DNA of 64,000 nt from Beverwykella pulmonaria. Lineage: Eukaryota > Ascomycota > Dothideomycetes > Pleosporales > Melanommataceae. The notes beneath the pieces were generated by a model. That model worked only from the letters and a program-made list of their open reading frames with translations, did not search any database and had not been told where the DNA came from. This document shows, one piece after another, positions 21,806 to 31,158 of the stretch; positions within the stretch are counted from its first letter, which is position 1, and each line of letters begins with the position of its first letter. The translations under genes were made by a program, and so were the position numbers. The stretch spans positions 1,681,035 to 1,745,034 of the forward strand of contig BCHH01000010.1 of the NCBI GenBank assembly GCA_001599595.1, given 5' to 3'.

Positions 21806-22686
21806 ATGTCCACACAACACCCCGCGAAGGTGGATCGCCAGACCACAACGCCCTTCCTGCTCCGCCTCTTCTACAAAAGCGGCTCATTTCACCGGTAAAC
21901 TTCTTGCCTCACCCTAACGCTTCTTCCACTGACATCCACAGCCTCGACGATTTCGACCCTTCAGCCCGCCTCCCACCGCACCTACAGATCTACACATGGC
22001 CGACCTGCACCCTCTCAGAACTCACACACCTTCTTCTCACCGCGCTGCCATCCCTCCTTCCACCCTCGTACGCGGGTACTCGCATCGCCTTCCGCCTTGT
22101 CTATGGTGATGTACAAGGCGCCAACCGGCCTGGCGCCCCCGGCCGCTTCATATCGCGCGAACTTGGCTCCGTGATCGTTGGCGCATCAACAGACGTAGAT
22201 GGAGAGAGGAATGGGGGTGGCGATGTAGACATGGACTCTGGCTCCGCTCCAGCAGTGGATATTAAAGAAGCTCTGAAACAACTGGATGGCGAGCCACACA
22301 AATCCCTCGGCGACGCGAAATTTATAATCGGAGATTATATCTCCTGCGCCATCCTACCGCCGGGCCTAGATGGCAGCGTAGCTGCTGCTCCTCCACCTCA
22401 ATCGGGGCCGGCTAGGGGCCCACCTCCACGAGATGGATTTGGAGGCGGGCGCGGAAGAGAAAATGGATTCGGCGGGCGCGGCGATTTCGGCGGCTATGGC
22501 GGAAGAGGAGGAAGAGGAGGAGGAAGATTCGACGATCGGGGCGGAGGACGATTTGAGGACCGAAGTGGTGGTGTGCCGAGCGGAGAATGGAGGAGAGGCG
22601 AAGCGCCGCCCGATCGAGACGGATATTGGAGGGGTTCTAGTGCTGGCGGTGGCGGAAGAGGCGGTAGAGGACGCGGAAGGTGGTAG
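21806..22686 (+). CDS. SAP18: SAP18 family protein with long RGG tail
   Basis: Two exons, 21806-21894 and 21942-22686, with a 47-nt intron (GTAAAC..CAG); 277 aa. The join produces KVDRQTTTPFLLRLFYKSGSFH followed by RLDDFDP and LQIYTWPTCTLSELTHLL, the ubiquitin-like core of Sin3-associated polypeptide 18. The second half of the core ends at FIIGDYISCAILPP. After ~residue 180 comes a tail of RGG/GGR repeats ending GRGRGRW, typical of RNA-binding proteins. SAP18 bridges the Sin3-HDAC corepressor and, in animals, the ASAP/PSAP splicing-linked complexes. The RGG tail suggests an RNA-contacting role; that part is inference. Confidence 0.92.
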
Positions 22687-22970
22687 AATGAGAATCTACA
22701 AGCATTGCAGCGTTTTGGCATGCCAACAGGAAGGCGTTCATAGCCGCGATGAAGGAACAGAACGCGCGTGGGAGTAAAGTTGCCGAAAGGACAAGCGCAG
22801 GGAAAGGGATGCAGCGTCTACGGCGCGACAGAGGAGAAGAGGTTCGAGTGCAAGACAAGGGCGCACTTCGCAGATACCTGGATAGCGAAGTACCCTCCCG
22901 ACGAGGTCGATTTGTCGAGAACGTCGAGCGGCAATATCCAGGCAGAGGCCCAGAAGACAAATGAAGGCCC

Positions 22971-23008
22971 AGCAAACATAGAGTAGACAGATACAGTACC
23001 GCGTTGCG
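22971..23008 (+). repeat. 38-bp direct repeat, copy 1
   Basis: Sequence around CAAACATAGAGTAGACAGAT recurs 181 bp downstream at 23152-23189 with about 32 of 38 positions identical. Confidence 0.6.
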
Positions 23009-23151
23009 TGGTCCGAGGAGAGGTACTGGAGGGTTTTTGAAAAGCAGTACTCTAGTCGCAGTGTGCTCTATTCAGTGTTCAATGCTATCCTGCCTACCCT
23101 TAACTACTGCTATGGCTATTCTATCGGGCCCCCAAGAGATCGCACTTACTA

Positions 23152-23189
23152 CGCAAACATAGGGTGGACACATACAGTACTGCTTTGCG
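23152..23189 (+). repeat. 38-bp direct repeat, copy 2
   Basis: Diverged copy of 22971-23008, around CAAACATAGGGTGGACACAT; most differences are transitions. Confidence 0.6.
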
Positions 23190-23325
23190 CAGAGCAAGAT
23201 AGGGTGCCCCAGCATTCCTGCAATGTAGTACTGGGTTAAAGTGATCTACCGGTCGTGTCTATAGCTATCTAATACTCATGCATACATTATTAACTATGCC
23301 CTTTATTCAAACCATCTATTCCCGC

Positions 23326-26160
23326 TCATGTATCCGCCTTCCCCTTCCCCTTTCCACCCTTGTCTTTCCCCAACCCCACACCCGCCGTCCTCGCCCCCAT
23401 AACAGCATTCAGACACCGTCCCACAGCCTCCAAATCTCCCAGCAACGTCACATGCCCCCTATCACTCGACACTACACCACCTCTGACTACACTATACCCG
23501 CTCGGCACCATGGCCGCCTTCGCTAATACGACTCCGTCTCCGCTGGCGAATGCAAGCTCATCATACGCATCCAAGCGCTTAATTGCTTCTTTAGAATCCA
23601 CCTTCGCGCCGTAGACCGTTGGCGTGGATTTGCCATAGATCAGGGAAATGGGCGGATAGCGGTTCGCGTCACCGAGTTCGGGATTGTAGTCTAAAGCCTG
23701 TTTGAAAGCTTTCATTTCGGCCAGTGTTCGAGTGAGGTACGCATGCGCTTTGTCGAAGGGCAGCGTGACGGTGGTAGCAGGGTTGGTCTGGCTCGTGGGA
23801 TACTCCTGGCTCGAATTGGACGCCTTGTGGTTATTTGACATTTGTGGTGTTACGCCTGCAGTCTGCGAGGACCCTTCTGCGATCTTCTCTGCCGCATTTC
23901 GGGTCATCTCTCGCATGGCGCCGCCGTTGGAAGATGAGGACTGCGTTCCGGAAGCAAGGGAAGTAGTGAAGCCGGGCGAGCTGGGCGTGGAGGCTCCCTT
24001 GGACATGCTGGATTTGCGGCCGGGAAGTGAGGGCAGCGCTTGCGACATGGCATTTAACAAGCTGCTTACGCTGAGGTTGGAGGCGGTGGTTTGGTTGGGA
24101 GCAGGGAGTGGATTCGATACGACGGGAGAGAGGCAGTGCTCTGTCCAGGTATTTACGTCGAAGAAATCGATGGGGTATTCTTCTTTGGTGTGCTTGTTGA
24201 TGAAGCATTTTCCGTCGAGTGGGAGCAGCGCGAAGGAAGTTCGGATGGTGAAGTTAACCTGCGCGGTGAGTACGCGAGAGGAGAGGAGCACATCGTCACC
24301 ATTTCGGAGCGGGCCGAGAATGTTGATACAATTCTGTGGCACACCGGCGTAGACTACTCCAGCTACGAGTTCAGGACGCTGGTTGATAGCATGTCGGGTA
24401 ATGAGGCCGCCCAGAGAATGTGCGATAATGATAGCGCCTCGTTTCTCGGGGGGCACGTCGGGTTGATTGCACGGCAGTGATTCCAGGTATTTGATCAATC
24501 GTCGACTGAGGAGATGTGGGGACAGTCTCCAATCATATCCGTAATTGTGCACGTGCAGCTTTCCTTTCCGGGCATTTTCGCAACTTCGAAGCCTTTTGAA
24601 GAGTCGTTTCGCAATGTCAACGGGTCCGATATGAGTCAACATTCCATCCGGAATGATACGTTGTTCCTCTGTTTCCTCGTCTTCTGGATTCAAGCCTAGC
24701 TCTAGATCTACTTTGCGCAAATTGAACCCGACCTTTAGGGGAACCCAAAGTTGGCGGTGTGGTGGCTCTGCAGAACGGAGAATCGAGCCGCGATAACCAC
24801 CCAAAATGACTACATCGCCAGTAAGGTCATGGACTGCCTGCGTAAAGAAGGGATGTGTTGTTGAGCCAGAGCCTGTATCAGTAGACGATCCTTTCGTTCT
24901 CGGCAGCTTCACTGAAGTGCCCCTGGAAGATGAAGTAGAATTTGCCAGGAAGCTGACTCTGTTGTTGGACGCATTTTCAGGATTAGCGCCTCTCAGTGTC
25001 GTGCTCCCAGGCTTGCTCAATCTAAACAAGTCGTCCCTAGAACCAAAACTGAAGTTAGGCATGGTTGGCATGCTAGGAAGCTTGAAGTTCGCATCTTGCC
25101 AGCTGTCTTTAATTGCCTTCAGCCGGCTGTTCACTTGCTCCGACACATGCTCAAAGCGCGAGTCATCGCCGAGAGAGGATGCCCACGACTTGCTGCGGTA
25201 GAGCAAGAGCGAACCTTCCGAGTTTGATCTACGGAGTGCTACGGTTGGTCGTCGGTGGAGATCTTTCGAGGGACGTTGTGCTCCGGTGTTTGATTCCTGA
25301 AGAGACTCTGGAAATGGGCGCTGTGGGAGCGGTTCTGTTGTGGGATGGCGCACTCGGGATACACTGCGACTCCGACGACGGGAGCGTGTACGGCCTTCGC
25401 CCTGGGAGGGGCGACTGCCATCGCTCTGCACGACACCGCCGTCACGGATGGACGGCTCATGCGTCGACGTAACTCGCTTTCGCGAGTACGATTCTATTGG
25501 CTGCCGACCTCTGGCATTGTCAAACGACGGCACAGAGAAACTGGGGAGAGAGAAGCTGAGGAAGTTGTTTGACTTGGGCATCGAGGGGAAGTTAAAAGAC
25601 ATGTACTTCTTCAGCGCCTCGGTCGCAGAGCTGCCCGATAGCGCTCGCCTTCGGGATCCGGCTGTCAAGCTGTCGCGCAGGGCAGTGCGGTGGTTGTCTG
25701 CCCGCGTGAACGTCTTGGGCGCGGCGCGCCATGGGGAAGGGAGCCGGGCGGCAGACTCCTGCGGTGGGGATGGAACAGGATCCCTTTGCGGTTGCTTTGA
25801 TTCCTGCTGTTTGGTGCTCTCGGTCGCGGGTGGGGGGCTTGTGGATTGCGGTGCGCTTTGTTCGATTGTCCCGTCTGGTGGTTGCCAAGGATCAAAGAGC
25901 CCACCGCCGTCGACATCCTCCAATGCAGCCGCCTTTTCCGCAGCCGGCGTTTTTGGCGATAGCAACCGCGTCTGCTCGTGTCCAATACTGACGCCAATGG
26001 CCGACTGCGCCGTCTCCAGCTCCAGGACCTGCTCGTCGGGGGTGACCTCGTCTTCGGAAGGCGTAAGGTCGGGGTCTACGATAACCGCGAATTGGATGTC
26101 TGCGAGGGCATCGCGGTGGGTATTGTGCGAATTGGGCGGCGGGTCTGCCATTGTGGACAA
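23326..26160 (-). CDS. LCAT-like alpha/beta hydrolase (lipase/acyltransferase)
   Basis: Intronless frame of 944 aa. Residues 1-~435 are low-complexity and probably disordered (Ser/Arg/Pro-rich, several RRRS-type patches). The catalytic domain begins at FFTQAVHDLTGDVVILGGYRGSIL. It contains the family motifs VHNYGYDWRLSPHLLSRRL and IIIAHSLGGLITRHA. The nucleophile is predicted to be Ser582 in AHSLG, with Asp875 in SGDGVV and His903 in DRGHVTLLGD as likely triad partners. It fits the lecithin:cholesterol acyltransferase-like family (esterases, phospholipases, acyltransferases). No transmembrane segment or signal peptide is seen, so a cytosolic or peripheral location is likely. A Ser/Gly-rich insertion lies at ~730-800. 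A start four codons in (MADPPP) is an alternative. The substrate is unknown. Confidence 0.85.
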   Translation of the reverse strand: MSTMADPPPNSHNTHRDALADIQFAVIVDPDLTPSEDEVTPDEQVLELETAQSAIGVSIGHEQTRLLSPKTPAAEKAAALEDVDGGGLFDPWQPPDGTIEQSAPQSTSPPPATESTKQQESKQPQRDPVPSPPQESAARLPSPWRAAPKTFTRADNHRTALRDSLTAGSRRRALSGSSATEALKKYMSFNFPSMPKSNNFLSFSLPSFSVPSFDNARGRQPIESYSRKRVTSTHEPSIRDGGVVQSDGSRPSQGEGRTRSRRRSRSVSRVRHPTTEPLPQRPFPESLQESNTGAQRPSKDLHRRPTVALRRSNSEGSLLLYRSKSWASSLGDDSRFEHVSEQVNSRLKAIKDSWQDANFKLPSMPTMPNFSFGSRDDLFRLSKPGSTTLRGANPENASNNRVSFLANSTSSSRGTSVKLPRTKGSSTDTGSGSTTHPFFTQAVHDLTGDVVILGGYRGSILRSAEPPHRQLWVPLKVGFNLRKVDLELGLNPEDEETEEQRIIPDGMLTHIGPVDIAKRLFKRLRSCENARKGKLHVHNYGYDWRLSPHLLSRRLIKYLESLPCNQPDVPPEKRGAIIIAHSLGGLITRHAINQRPELVAGVVYAGVPQNCINILGPLRNGDDVLLSSRVLTAQVNFTIRTSFALLPLDGKCFINKHTKEEYPIDFFDVNTWTEHCLSPVVSNPLPAPNQTTASNLSVSSLLNAMSQALPSLPGRKSSMSKGASTPSSPGFTTSLASGTQSSSSNGGAMREMTRNAAEKIAEGSSQTAGVTPQMSNNHKASNSSQEYPTSQTNPATTVTLPFDKAHAYLTRTLAEMKAFKQALDYNPELGDANRYPPISLIYGKSTPTVYGAKVDSKEAIKRLDAYDELAFASGDGVVLAKAAMVPSGYSVVRGGVVSSDRGHVTLLGDLEAVGRCLNAVMGARTAGVGLGKDKGGKGKGKADT

Positions 26161-27682
26161 AGTGCGGTGGATCGAGGGAGTCGAGACAGGTGGAAGCAGG
26201 CTGTCCGAGACATGGTCGCATCGTTACGTTGGCTGTGGCAGTGTCTCTTTCCGCACAGAGCCGCAGTCAGCAGCGCTTGCCAGGCCTGCAGCCGAGATAG
26301 GGCAATGGGCGTGGCGCATGAGGAAATTGGGATGCCGGTGCATGGTGAGAGCAGCCTCGAGGCGTGCGAAGGTCGCTCGGCCAGCGGTGCGGGCAGCAAC
26401 TGGTGAAGTCGCACCACCGTCACCGCGAAGCGTGCCTGCCAAGTGGACGACGCCACAGCGTTGATCGCCACCACCGCCAATTGCGGAACGCGGGCCATCG
26501 CCAAGGCTGTGAGTGTCGAGTCGGCTCGTCCTGTGTCCTGTCTCGCGTAATTCATTGTTTATGATGATCTGTGGCGGACACTGCCGAGACGGTCAGCTCA
26601 TTGGCAGACGGTGTGTACTCATCGATACCGCAACTCCGTGTGCACCGTCCTCTCGAGGAACGGCGTACATGATCCGAAAAGCCGGAGACGCGCTGCACGG
26701 CACTCAGCTACCAAAGTCCTGGCAGTCACGCGAAGACAAAAGACTCACCGCCCACTAGGACAACATTCTATTCCTTCTCCGGCAGCTTCCTATTCAAGAG
26801 GCCAACATCTATGTCTGGCATAACATAGAACATCTCCCAGTCGCAAGGCAAGGCTTGCATGTTGGCCTCCATGATCTCGAGGGTTTTGGGGACGGCTTTC
26901 ATGTATGTCGTCGGGAGTTAAGTGGCAATGAGGCGGGAATGCGGAAGCCGAGTACGGTGGCGCGATGCTCGTTGAAACAGGTTGAACTACAACGGGCATA
27001 GGAAGTGTCAAAACGTGTGGACTTATCGCATTGCACGGCAGTCGAAAGCGGACTCATTCATCGACACTCTGCGTAGTCAGCATAGTGTGTAGCTCAGTAC
27101 ATGCGTGCTCACGACTACTCCTTTCTTTCTTCACTTTGTTCGCTCTCGTCTCTGAGGTCTTGTAGCACGTGCCTTGGTATAGTCTCATATGAACGATGCC
27201 TCAAATTACCCCGCAACTCCTCCCCTGTGTGTGTAGCGGTGAGACAACGCCATCCGCATTGAGCTTGATCTCTCCTGTTTGACAACAGAGGCTACAGATC
27301 TCGTGGCGCGAGACCACGGGAGGAATCGGGACGTGCGCCGCAAACTCAACACCATGGCGCCGGGCTCGGGAAGTCTCGCATCGAGCTGCCATACAGCCGG
27401 CGCGAGCCGACTGCAGCCACCAACACAACACTCAAAATGCCGCAGTTCATGCGGTTGCACTGCGTACTATGCATCGATTCGCACGTCTTTGTCTTGCCTC
27501 GCCTGACCATCATTCGAGCGACTTCTTTGCACACCGACACCAAAGGCATGGGGCCACTGGCTGTTACACTTCCTGTCGCCGAACATCGGGACAAGGGGAG
27601 CTGATGGGCATACAAATGGTAGATAGTCCATGCTGCTTTCTCCTCATTACCAGTCTATCTTCACATCAATCTCATTCCAACC
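26161..27682. other. Intergenic, no supported gene
   Basis: About 1.5 kb between divergently transcribed genes. Frames of up to ~160 codons occur on the minus strand near 26076-26555 but lack motifs and overlap the neighbouring gene's 5' region. Likely promoter sequence for both neighbours. Confidence 0.5.
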
Positions 27683-28462
27683 ATGACCGCCCCTGTCCTC
27701 CTTCCTGTCCCGCTCGCCCCCAACTCCGTGTCCTTGGGCCAGCTGCTCTCCGACCTCACCAACCCCCTCTCCATCTCCTTCAGCCCTTCCGCACCCCACA
27801 CTCCCGGAAAAACATTCCTCCAATCGCGCTACCAGGATCTTGTCTCCCACGATGACCAGGGACGGCTTCTCTTCCGCCAAGCAGAGGAATCTTTCTATTC
27901 CTCCCAGGACAACCTCGTTCTGATCCAAGCCGACGAGATGGAACACACAAGTCTCAAGCACGCGACCACATCATTCGACACCCTGCGGCAAGACACAGCT
28001 GCCCAGTCATTCCTTCGCAAAGTGGCTCGGGGCAACCAACCTCTCTACTACGTCGTCGGCATCCAGAAGCTCAAGAATCCGACGTTCAAGCGCGCCGCCA
28101 ACGGAGAAGTGGAAGTGAATAAGGTCTCACCCACCGTGCGAATACCCACTCATGTCCGTCGAGACTCGGCCACAGCATCTGAAGAGGAGAAGAGCAATGA
28201 ACTTGTGTACGGCATCGAAGCCAGAAAGGTCAAGGCCCACGTCGGCTCGCCCGATGAGCCACATACACTAGAGGATATCGATTACTCCTGGACATACCAC
28301 AGATTTGGCCGTGAGAATGAAGAGCAGCTCTCCATCGGGCTGGGCAAGCCACTGGAAGGGGCCGAGTTGAGGGCGCTGGCTGGTATCGCGGTTGACGACG
28401 ATTACACGGATGAGAGTCATGGTTCAGATGACTCTGAGGATGAAGGGATAGCGGGCTTCTGA
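27683..28462 (+). CDS. Uncharacterised conserved-looking fungal protein
   Basis: Intronless 259-aa frame with the start in the context CCAACCATGACC. I do not recognise the family. The sequence is well behaved: a globular part at ~1-215 with YYVVGIQKLKNPTFKRA and ELVYGIEARKVKAHV blocks that look like strands of one domain, then an acidic tail (DDDYTDESHGSDDSEDEG). No signal peptide, membrane segment or catalytic motif is visible. Coding potential is supported by length, position and absence of stops. Confidence 0.6.
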   Translation: MTAPVLLPVPLAPNSVSLGQLLSDLTNPLSISFSPSAPHTPGKTFLQSRYQDLVSHDDQGRLLFRQAEESFYSSQDNLVLIQADEMEHTSLKHATTSFDTLRQDTAAQSFLRKVARGNQPLYYVVGIQKLKNPTFKRAANGEVEVNKVSPTVRIPTHVRRDSATASEEEKSNELVYGIEARKVKAHVGSPDEPHTLEDIDYSWTYHRFGRENEEQLSIGLGKPLEGAELRALAGIAVDDDYTDESHGSDDSEDEGIAGF

Positions 28463-29435
28463 GGACGGTGGGATGGCGGGTTTCTGAATATCGCATGTTT
28501 TGGATGGTTCTGGGTTGGAGTAAGGCTGCATTTCGGGACTCGTGATAGTCTTCTGCTTCTGAGGGGCATACTATTCATCGCTCTTATAGTTACCAGTATG
28601 ACCCGTCTGGTAGTGATTCGCTACAAGACTGGGCAACTATTACCATGCAAAAATTTAAGCCAATGGGCGACCAGTTAATACACCTCAGATGCCTTTCACT
28701 AAGACAGCACCCTAATGTGACTCAGCCTTCCGCTGTTGCAGGGCACCGTACGGTCAAAGATTTCGGTATCCAATCATTTATATCTTCATCCGACTTTGAG
28801 ACCATTGAAACTTTTGCGTGCGGATGTTCAGTCTTTGTCTACGTAGATTCGGCATCCCTCTATTATAATCCAAAAATCCAAATAGAATTGTTATCCGAAA
28901 AAGACTCTTCATAATCGCCGGGCGTAGGTAGCGAGACATGATTAATGTCTTTATCTTGCACGCCCTTTTTTTGGGGAGTACGGTTCTGATGCCTTCGATT
29001 CGGTCTCGGTCTGGTATCTCCTCGCTTGAATGTACTCTACCGGTAACGTACAAGGTCAACCCGTAGCTAGTTAACCTCTATATCTTCACACAGGGCTCTT
29101 TGGTGATTATAATGTGTTTTAATCTTAGTAGATGTTTGTTTAATAAAGTTCTCTGGCTAGTGTTTGTCAGCCTTGCTAGCAGCGCATTTAGTACGGAGTT
29201 TATTGGCCATATCCTATAGAGCACTTGGCATAGGCAAAAATCCTTGTAAATCTAGGCTAAGTATATGTTGGACAGTAGCTGACTCCTCAAGCCTAGTGAG
29301 GTTCTTTGAATTAAGCTCACAATCGCGCCGCGCAGCTATTCCATCGTGTCGTCGTCTTAGTGTTCTGTCGTTCACATTTTACGTTGGTGCAACACATCGT
29401 ACACTTTGTATTGATCTTGATTGATAGCTAGTATA
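28463..29435. other. Intergenic, no supported gene
   Basis: AT-rich sequence leading into the foldback element, with frames below 95 codons and no motif. It marks the start of the accessory region. Confidence 0.5.
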
Positions 29436-29735
29436 ACTGTAAGGGTTTTCAGATGGGAACAATAATCATATGGCGACTGCATTGTTCTGGGACAGATCAA
29501 GTCAGAGCAGCTTATAAACTGTCCGACCAAGATCACTAACTACATCTGGACAAGCTTAATCCGTTACAGATACTTTTTCCAAATACTTTTGCTAACATTA
29601 TTGTAACGGTTTAAGCTTGTCTAGATGTAGCTAGTTGATCTTGATCGGACAGCTTATAAGCTGCTCTGACTTGATCTGTCCCAGAACAACGCAGTCGCTA
29701 GATGATCATTGTCCCCATCTCAAAACCCTTACAGT
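29436..29735. mobile_element. 300-bp foldback/MITE-like palindrome
   Basis: Two arms of ~135 bp are reverse complements with ~90% identity by eye (29436-29570 and 29602-29735), separated by ~31 bp of AT-rich loop. The left arm starts ACTGTAAGGGTTTT and the right arm ends AAAACCCTTACAGT. Shared internal blocks include CTGGGACAGATCAAGTCAGA, then GCAGCTTATAA. There is no coding capacity. No exact target duplication flanks it: left flank GTATA, right flank ATCTG, with a TA near each side. Non-autonomous DNA transposons with very long inverted repeats have this form; a transcribed copy would also fold into a long hairpin RNA. Confidence 0.8.
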
Positions 29736-30042
29736 ATCTGTAACCAGGATGCCACTGTAGTGCTAACTCAGTTGATCGTACCTTACCAAGGACATAAATC
29801 ACTTACATATATCACACATGCATACATACAATGCACATCTTCATATACCACACCTGCCTACAGTGTTAATAGAAGAGGCCGCAGCTTAATTAAACAAAAG
29901 TCGACTTTTTATTTTGCGTAGCAAGCGTACACAAAGGACCCAGCTTTGCAAATATATAACCTGATCCGGTAAAGAGTGCCAATTAAATTACTCATTTTGG
30001 CTTGATCGGCCAGACGGTAGTACGTAATCAATGTGCCGGTGC

Positions 30043-31158
30043 CTATGCAAGTCGAACAAGGTCAACAGTAGCACAGTGGAACGACCCGCCAATGCTCTGT
30101 ACATGCTGGAACGGACACATGATAGGCTCCATGCCAAATTTCTCTTTAACCCAGTCCGCGAACTCAGTCGCACTGGCTTCCACCATGATGCGTCGCTCGT
30201 CCAAACTTAGCGCATTCAGAACAAGCCAGGGAGAGGTCATGAACAGAGGTGGGGACGTGCGGCCGGCAGGAGAAAACGGATATGCATGGAGTTCCCAGTC
30301 TTGGAAGATGGTGTGTTGGCGGAGTGACTGTTCGGTGACGCGCTCCGGATGGTATACAAGTAGCTTGTTCCGTAGTGGCAGAATGGTAGCATCGATGTGC
30401 ATAGCGTGCGGGTCGTTGGTACTGAGGAGCTCGACGGTGTATTGCTCCGGGATGGCAGCACGTAAGTATTCCACGCCTTTGAGGTTAGTCACATGGCTGA
30501 GTTGGCCAATGATGACTTTTCCAAAACGCATGAAATCGGCCGCATCGAAGGCAGGTCTACTGTTGTTGATGGCCCAGCGGTGAGTTCCATCGGTACTAGC
30601 ATCGGCGTCACCAACACCATCGTACAGGGAGTCTTCTCCTTGAATCCAAGGGGCTCGGATGATCTTGGTCCTGTCGTCTTTGCCCAGCTGGTTAAGAATA
30701 CCTTGGAAGGCTAGCTTGATTTCATCACGACGGCAGCCCCAGGCGAATGGCGCCTCGATGATGGTATTCCCCACGGCCAATAGACCATCGCGAGGCATTG
30801 CTGCTGTATAACCGCCTGTATTCAGCCAATTGACCTTGGCCGGACGATATACGCGTACTCCTTCGCGTTCGAGGATAGTGGCAAAGTTGTCGAGCTCTTG
30901 CTGTGCTTTGGCAACAACATCGGCCGGAAAGGGGTTTGACGGCATGAATTCGTGCAAGTGCTTCTCGGGCATGGTGGCAGCCATCATGTGTGGAGGTGCG
31001 GAAGGAAAGATGGAATGTTCTGCACTCCCCACGATGACAGCCTTGAGGGGACTCCATTCATTATCAGCTGAAACAAGGCCAGTCTCGGTCGTAGCTTGCT
31101 TGCTCTCAGAATACTTGACAGAGGGCATTGCTGCTGAGAGTGGCGTTTTAACCTTCAT
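30043..31158 (-). CDS. Arginine:glycine amidinotransferase-like enzyme
   Basis: Intronless; 371 aa from the Met at 31158 (13 further in-frame codons upstream make a less likely start). The order of motifs matches L-arginine:glycine amidinotransferase: VSADNEWSPLKAVIVG near the N-terminus, RPAFDAADFMR, DPHAMHIDATI and GGSFHCATVDLVR at the C-terminus. The Asp-His-Cys triad is intact at Asp205, His254 and Cys362, with the same Asp-His spacing (49) as in the human enzyme. The family transfers the amidino group of arginine to an amine through a Cys-amidino intermediate; members make guanidinoacetate and guanidino natural products. The acceptor amine here is unknown. No biosynthetic partner genes lie nearby. 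The gene sits alone beside a foldback element, in an accessory region. Confidence 0.88.
   Translation of the reverse strand: MKVKTPLSAAMPSVKYSESKQATTETGLVSADNEWSPLKAVIVGSAEHSIFPSAPPHMMAATMPEKHLHEFMPSNPFPADVVAKAQQELDNFATILEREGVRVYRPAKVNWLNTGGYTAAMPRDGLLAVGNTIIEAPFAWGCRRDEIKLAFQGILNQLGKDDRTKIIRAPWIQGEDSLYDGVGDADASTDGTHRWAINNSRPAFDAADFMRFGKVIIGQLSHVTNLKGVEYLRAAIPEQYTVELLSTNDPHAMHIDATILPLRNKLLVYHPERVTEQSLRQHTIFQDWELHAYPFSPAGRTSPPLFMTSPWLVLNALSLDERRIMVEASATEFADWVKEKFGMEPIMCPFQHVQSIGGSFHCATVDLVRLA

Larger units (their letters stand above)
22687..23325. other. Intergenic between convergent SAP18 and LCAT-like gene
   Basis: 3' flanks of two convergent genes. No gene is seen except short frames. It includes a diverged pair of 38-bp direct repeats. 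Confidence 0.5.

Noticed and set aside
25340..26464. Plus-strand frame of 374 codons
   Set aside because: It lies antisense to the LCAT-like hydrolase gene and its Ser/Arg/Cys-rich composition is the shadow of that gene's codon use; no motif.
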